This document shows, in pieces, positions 5,226-5,805 of a DNA stretch of 5,805 nt. Under the pieces are notes generated by a model. It had not been told where the DNA came from. It made no database searches and saw only the letters and a list, made by a program, of their open reading frames with translations. How positions within the stretch are numbered: position 1 is the stretch's first letter; each line of letters opens with the position of its first letter. Origin of the DNA: Bacteroidetes bacterium CG23_combo_of_CG06-09_8_20_14_all_32_9 (GTDB lineage: Bacteria > Bacteroidota > Bacteroidia > Bacteroidales > GWA2-32-17); contig PCSS01000339.1 in NCBI GenBank assembly GCA_002771395.1, positions 1-5,805 of the forward strand, read 5' to 3'. Made by a program: the position numbers and the translations under genes.

Positions 5226-5805
5226 TCAATAATAATAATATTTATCGGGAACACGACTATAAATGGGAAATATCCAACCTGCTTTAATCGAGTAAAGCAA
5301 ATCGATGCGTTCCTGGGTATCTTTTTTCATAAGTGAGTAATCGTAACTGCGTCCGCTTTTTGTAAATCCCTGGTAAAGTTCAACTCCGGCATAAAAATTC
5401 ATTAACTGATTTTGGCTAAAATACATATAACCAATAAATTCAGTTGCACTAAATCCATAGCTCATTTTATCGTAACCTTTTTTATAATCGCCAAGAATTT
5501 GAGGAGTGTTATTTCCATCATTTTCAATGCGTATTTTATGCTGAAGAATGCCACCACCTGCCATTACAATAATTCCGCTGTTAGGATTTTTCTTACAAAG
5601 CGGGAAAATTTTTCCGGTTCTTGCCCCGGCAAAATATCCGCGTTCAAAAGTTCTGATTTTGGCATATTCTCCGTATTCGTTAATCAACGAGCCATTTGAT
5701 GTTTCAATACTATCGAAAATATGTGTAGCATCGCCTCTTAACTGGTTTCCAAAAATATAGCCTGCATTCAGTTCTATAATATAATTATTTTTAAGTTTTA
5801 ACATA
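5226..5805 (-). CDS. outer-membrane beta-barrel-like protein, 5' end outside the window
   Basis: About 192 codons are visible, and the gene very probably continues beyond the window end: the first visible Met (5804-5802) starts no signal peptide and the sequence opens directly in a strand-like segment (YIIELNAGYIFGNQ). Short amphipathic strands rich in glycine and aromatics recur (FAGARTGKIFPL, IIVMAGGGILQHKI, FIGYMYFSQN, NFYAGVELYQGF, LYSIKAGWIFPIY), as in outer-membrane barrels of Bacteroidota. The C-terminus is DKYYYY, from an ATA trinucleotide run at 5229-5240 on the top strand. I cannot assign a specific function. Its position 4 nt before waaA hints at an envelope role, and its promoter lies outside the window. 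Confidence 0.72.
   Translation of the reverse strand, partial: MLKLKNNYIIELNAGYIFGNQLRGDATHIFDSIETSNGSLINEYGEYAKIRTFERGYFAGARTGKIFPLCKKNPNSGIIVMAGGGILQHKIRIENDGNNTPQILGDYKKGYDKMSYGFSATEFIGYMYFSQNQLMNFYAGVELYQGFTKSGRSYDYSLMKKDTQERIDLLYSIKAGWIFPIYSRVPDKYYYY

Noticed and set aside
3995..5254. Longer waaA starting at 5254
   Set aside because: The extra 11 residues are encoded over the upstream gene's 3' end, and the start at 5221 gives the usual N-terminus and 4-nt spacing.
5412..5699. Plus-strand 95-codon frame opposite the barrel-like gene
   Set aside because: It is antisense to a coherent beta-strand-rich protein and has no domain signal of its own.

Overview
The window most likely comes from a member of the Bacteroidota, probably near the Bacteroidales. 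The clues are low GC, genes mostly without Shine-Dalgarno sites, two intergenic matches to the Bacteroidota promoter pattern (TTG / TAnnTTTG), a GT4-type glycogen synthase directly followed by a GH57 amylase, and a Kdo transferase (waaA) behind a beta-barrel-like protein ending in four tyrosines. This placement rests on gene content and motifs only; no search was run.

Layout. Positions 1-457 carry no convincing gene. They hold two perfect copies of a 45-bp tandem repeat at the window edge (1-90), a plain AT-rich stretch, and a striking inverted-repeat element (282-429) with nested stems and a possible pseudoknot. Positions 458-3147 (+) are a tight two-gene unit separated by 2 nt: a GT4 glycogen/starch synthase-like glycosyltransferase and a GH57 alpha-glucan-active hydrolase/transferase with a lysine-rich tail. 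Together they suggest storage glucan synthesis and remodelling. Positions 3148-3476 are a very AT-rich spacer with two Bacteroidota-type promoter candidates. Positions 3477-3958 (+) hold two small genes, an 82-aa protein of unknown function behind an unusually clear Shine-Dalgarno site and a 68-aa two-helix membrane protein of DUF5652 type. Their GC is clearly lower than that of the neighbours. Positions 3995-5805 (-) converge on this pair: a 3'-terminal fragment of an outer-membrane-type protein gene, followed 4 nt later by waaA (kdtA), an inner-core lipopolysaccharide enzyme.

The glycogen pair and the envelope pair are housekeeping-type modules. The less ordinary material is the structured element before the glycogen pair, the tandem repeat beside it, and the small low-GC two-gene cassette between the two modules. 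I see no transposase, integrase, CRISPR array, tRNA or rRNA. A new defence or mobile system is not demonstrated; the structured element at 282-429 is the best candidate for something undescribed.
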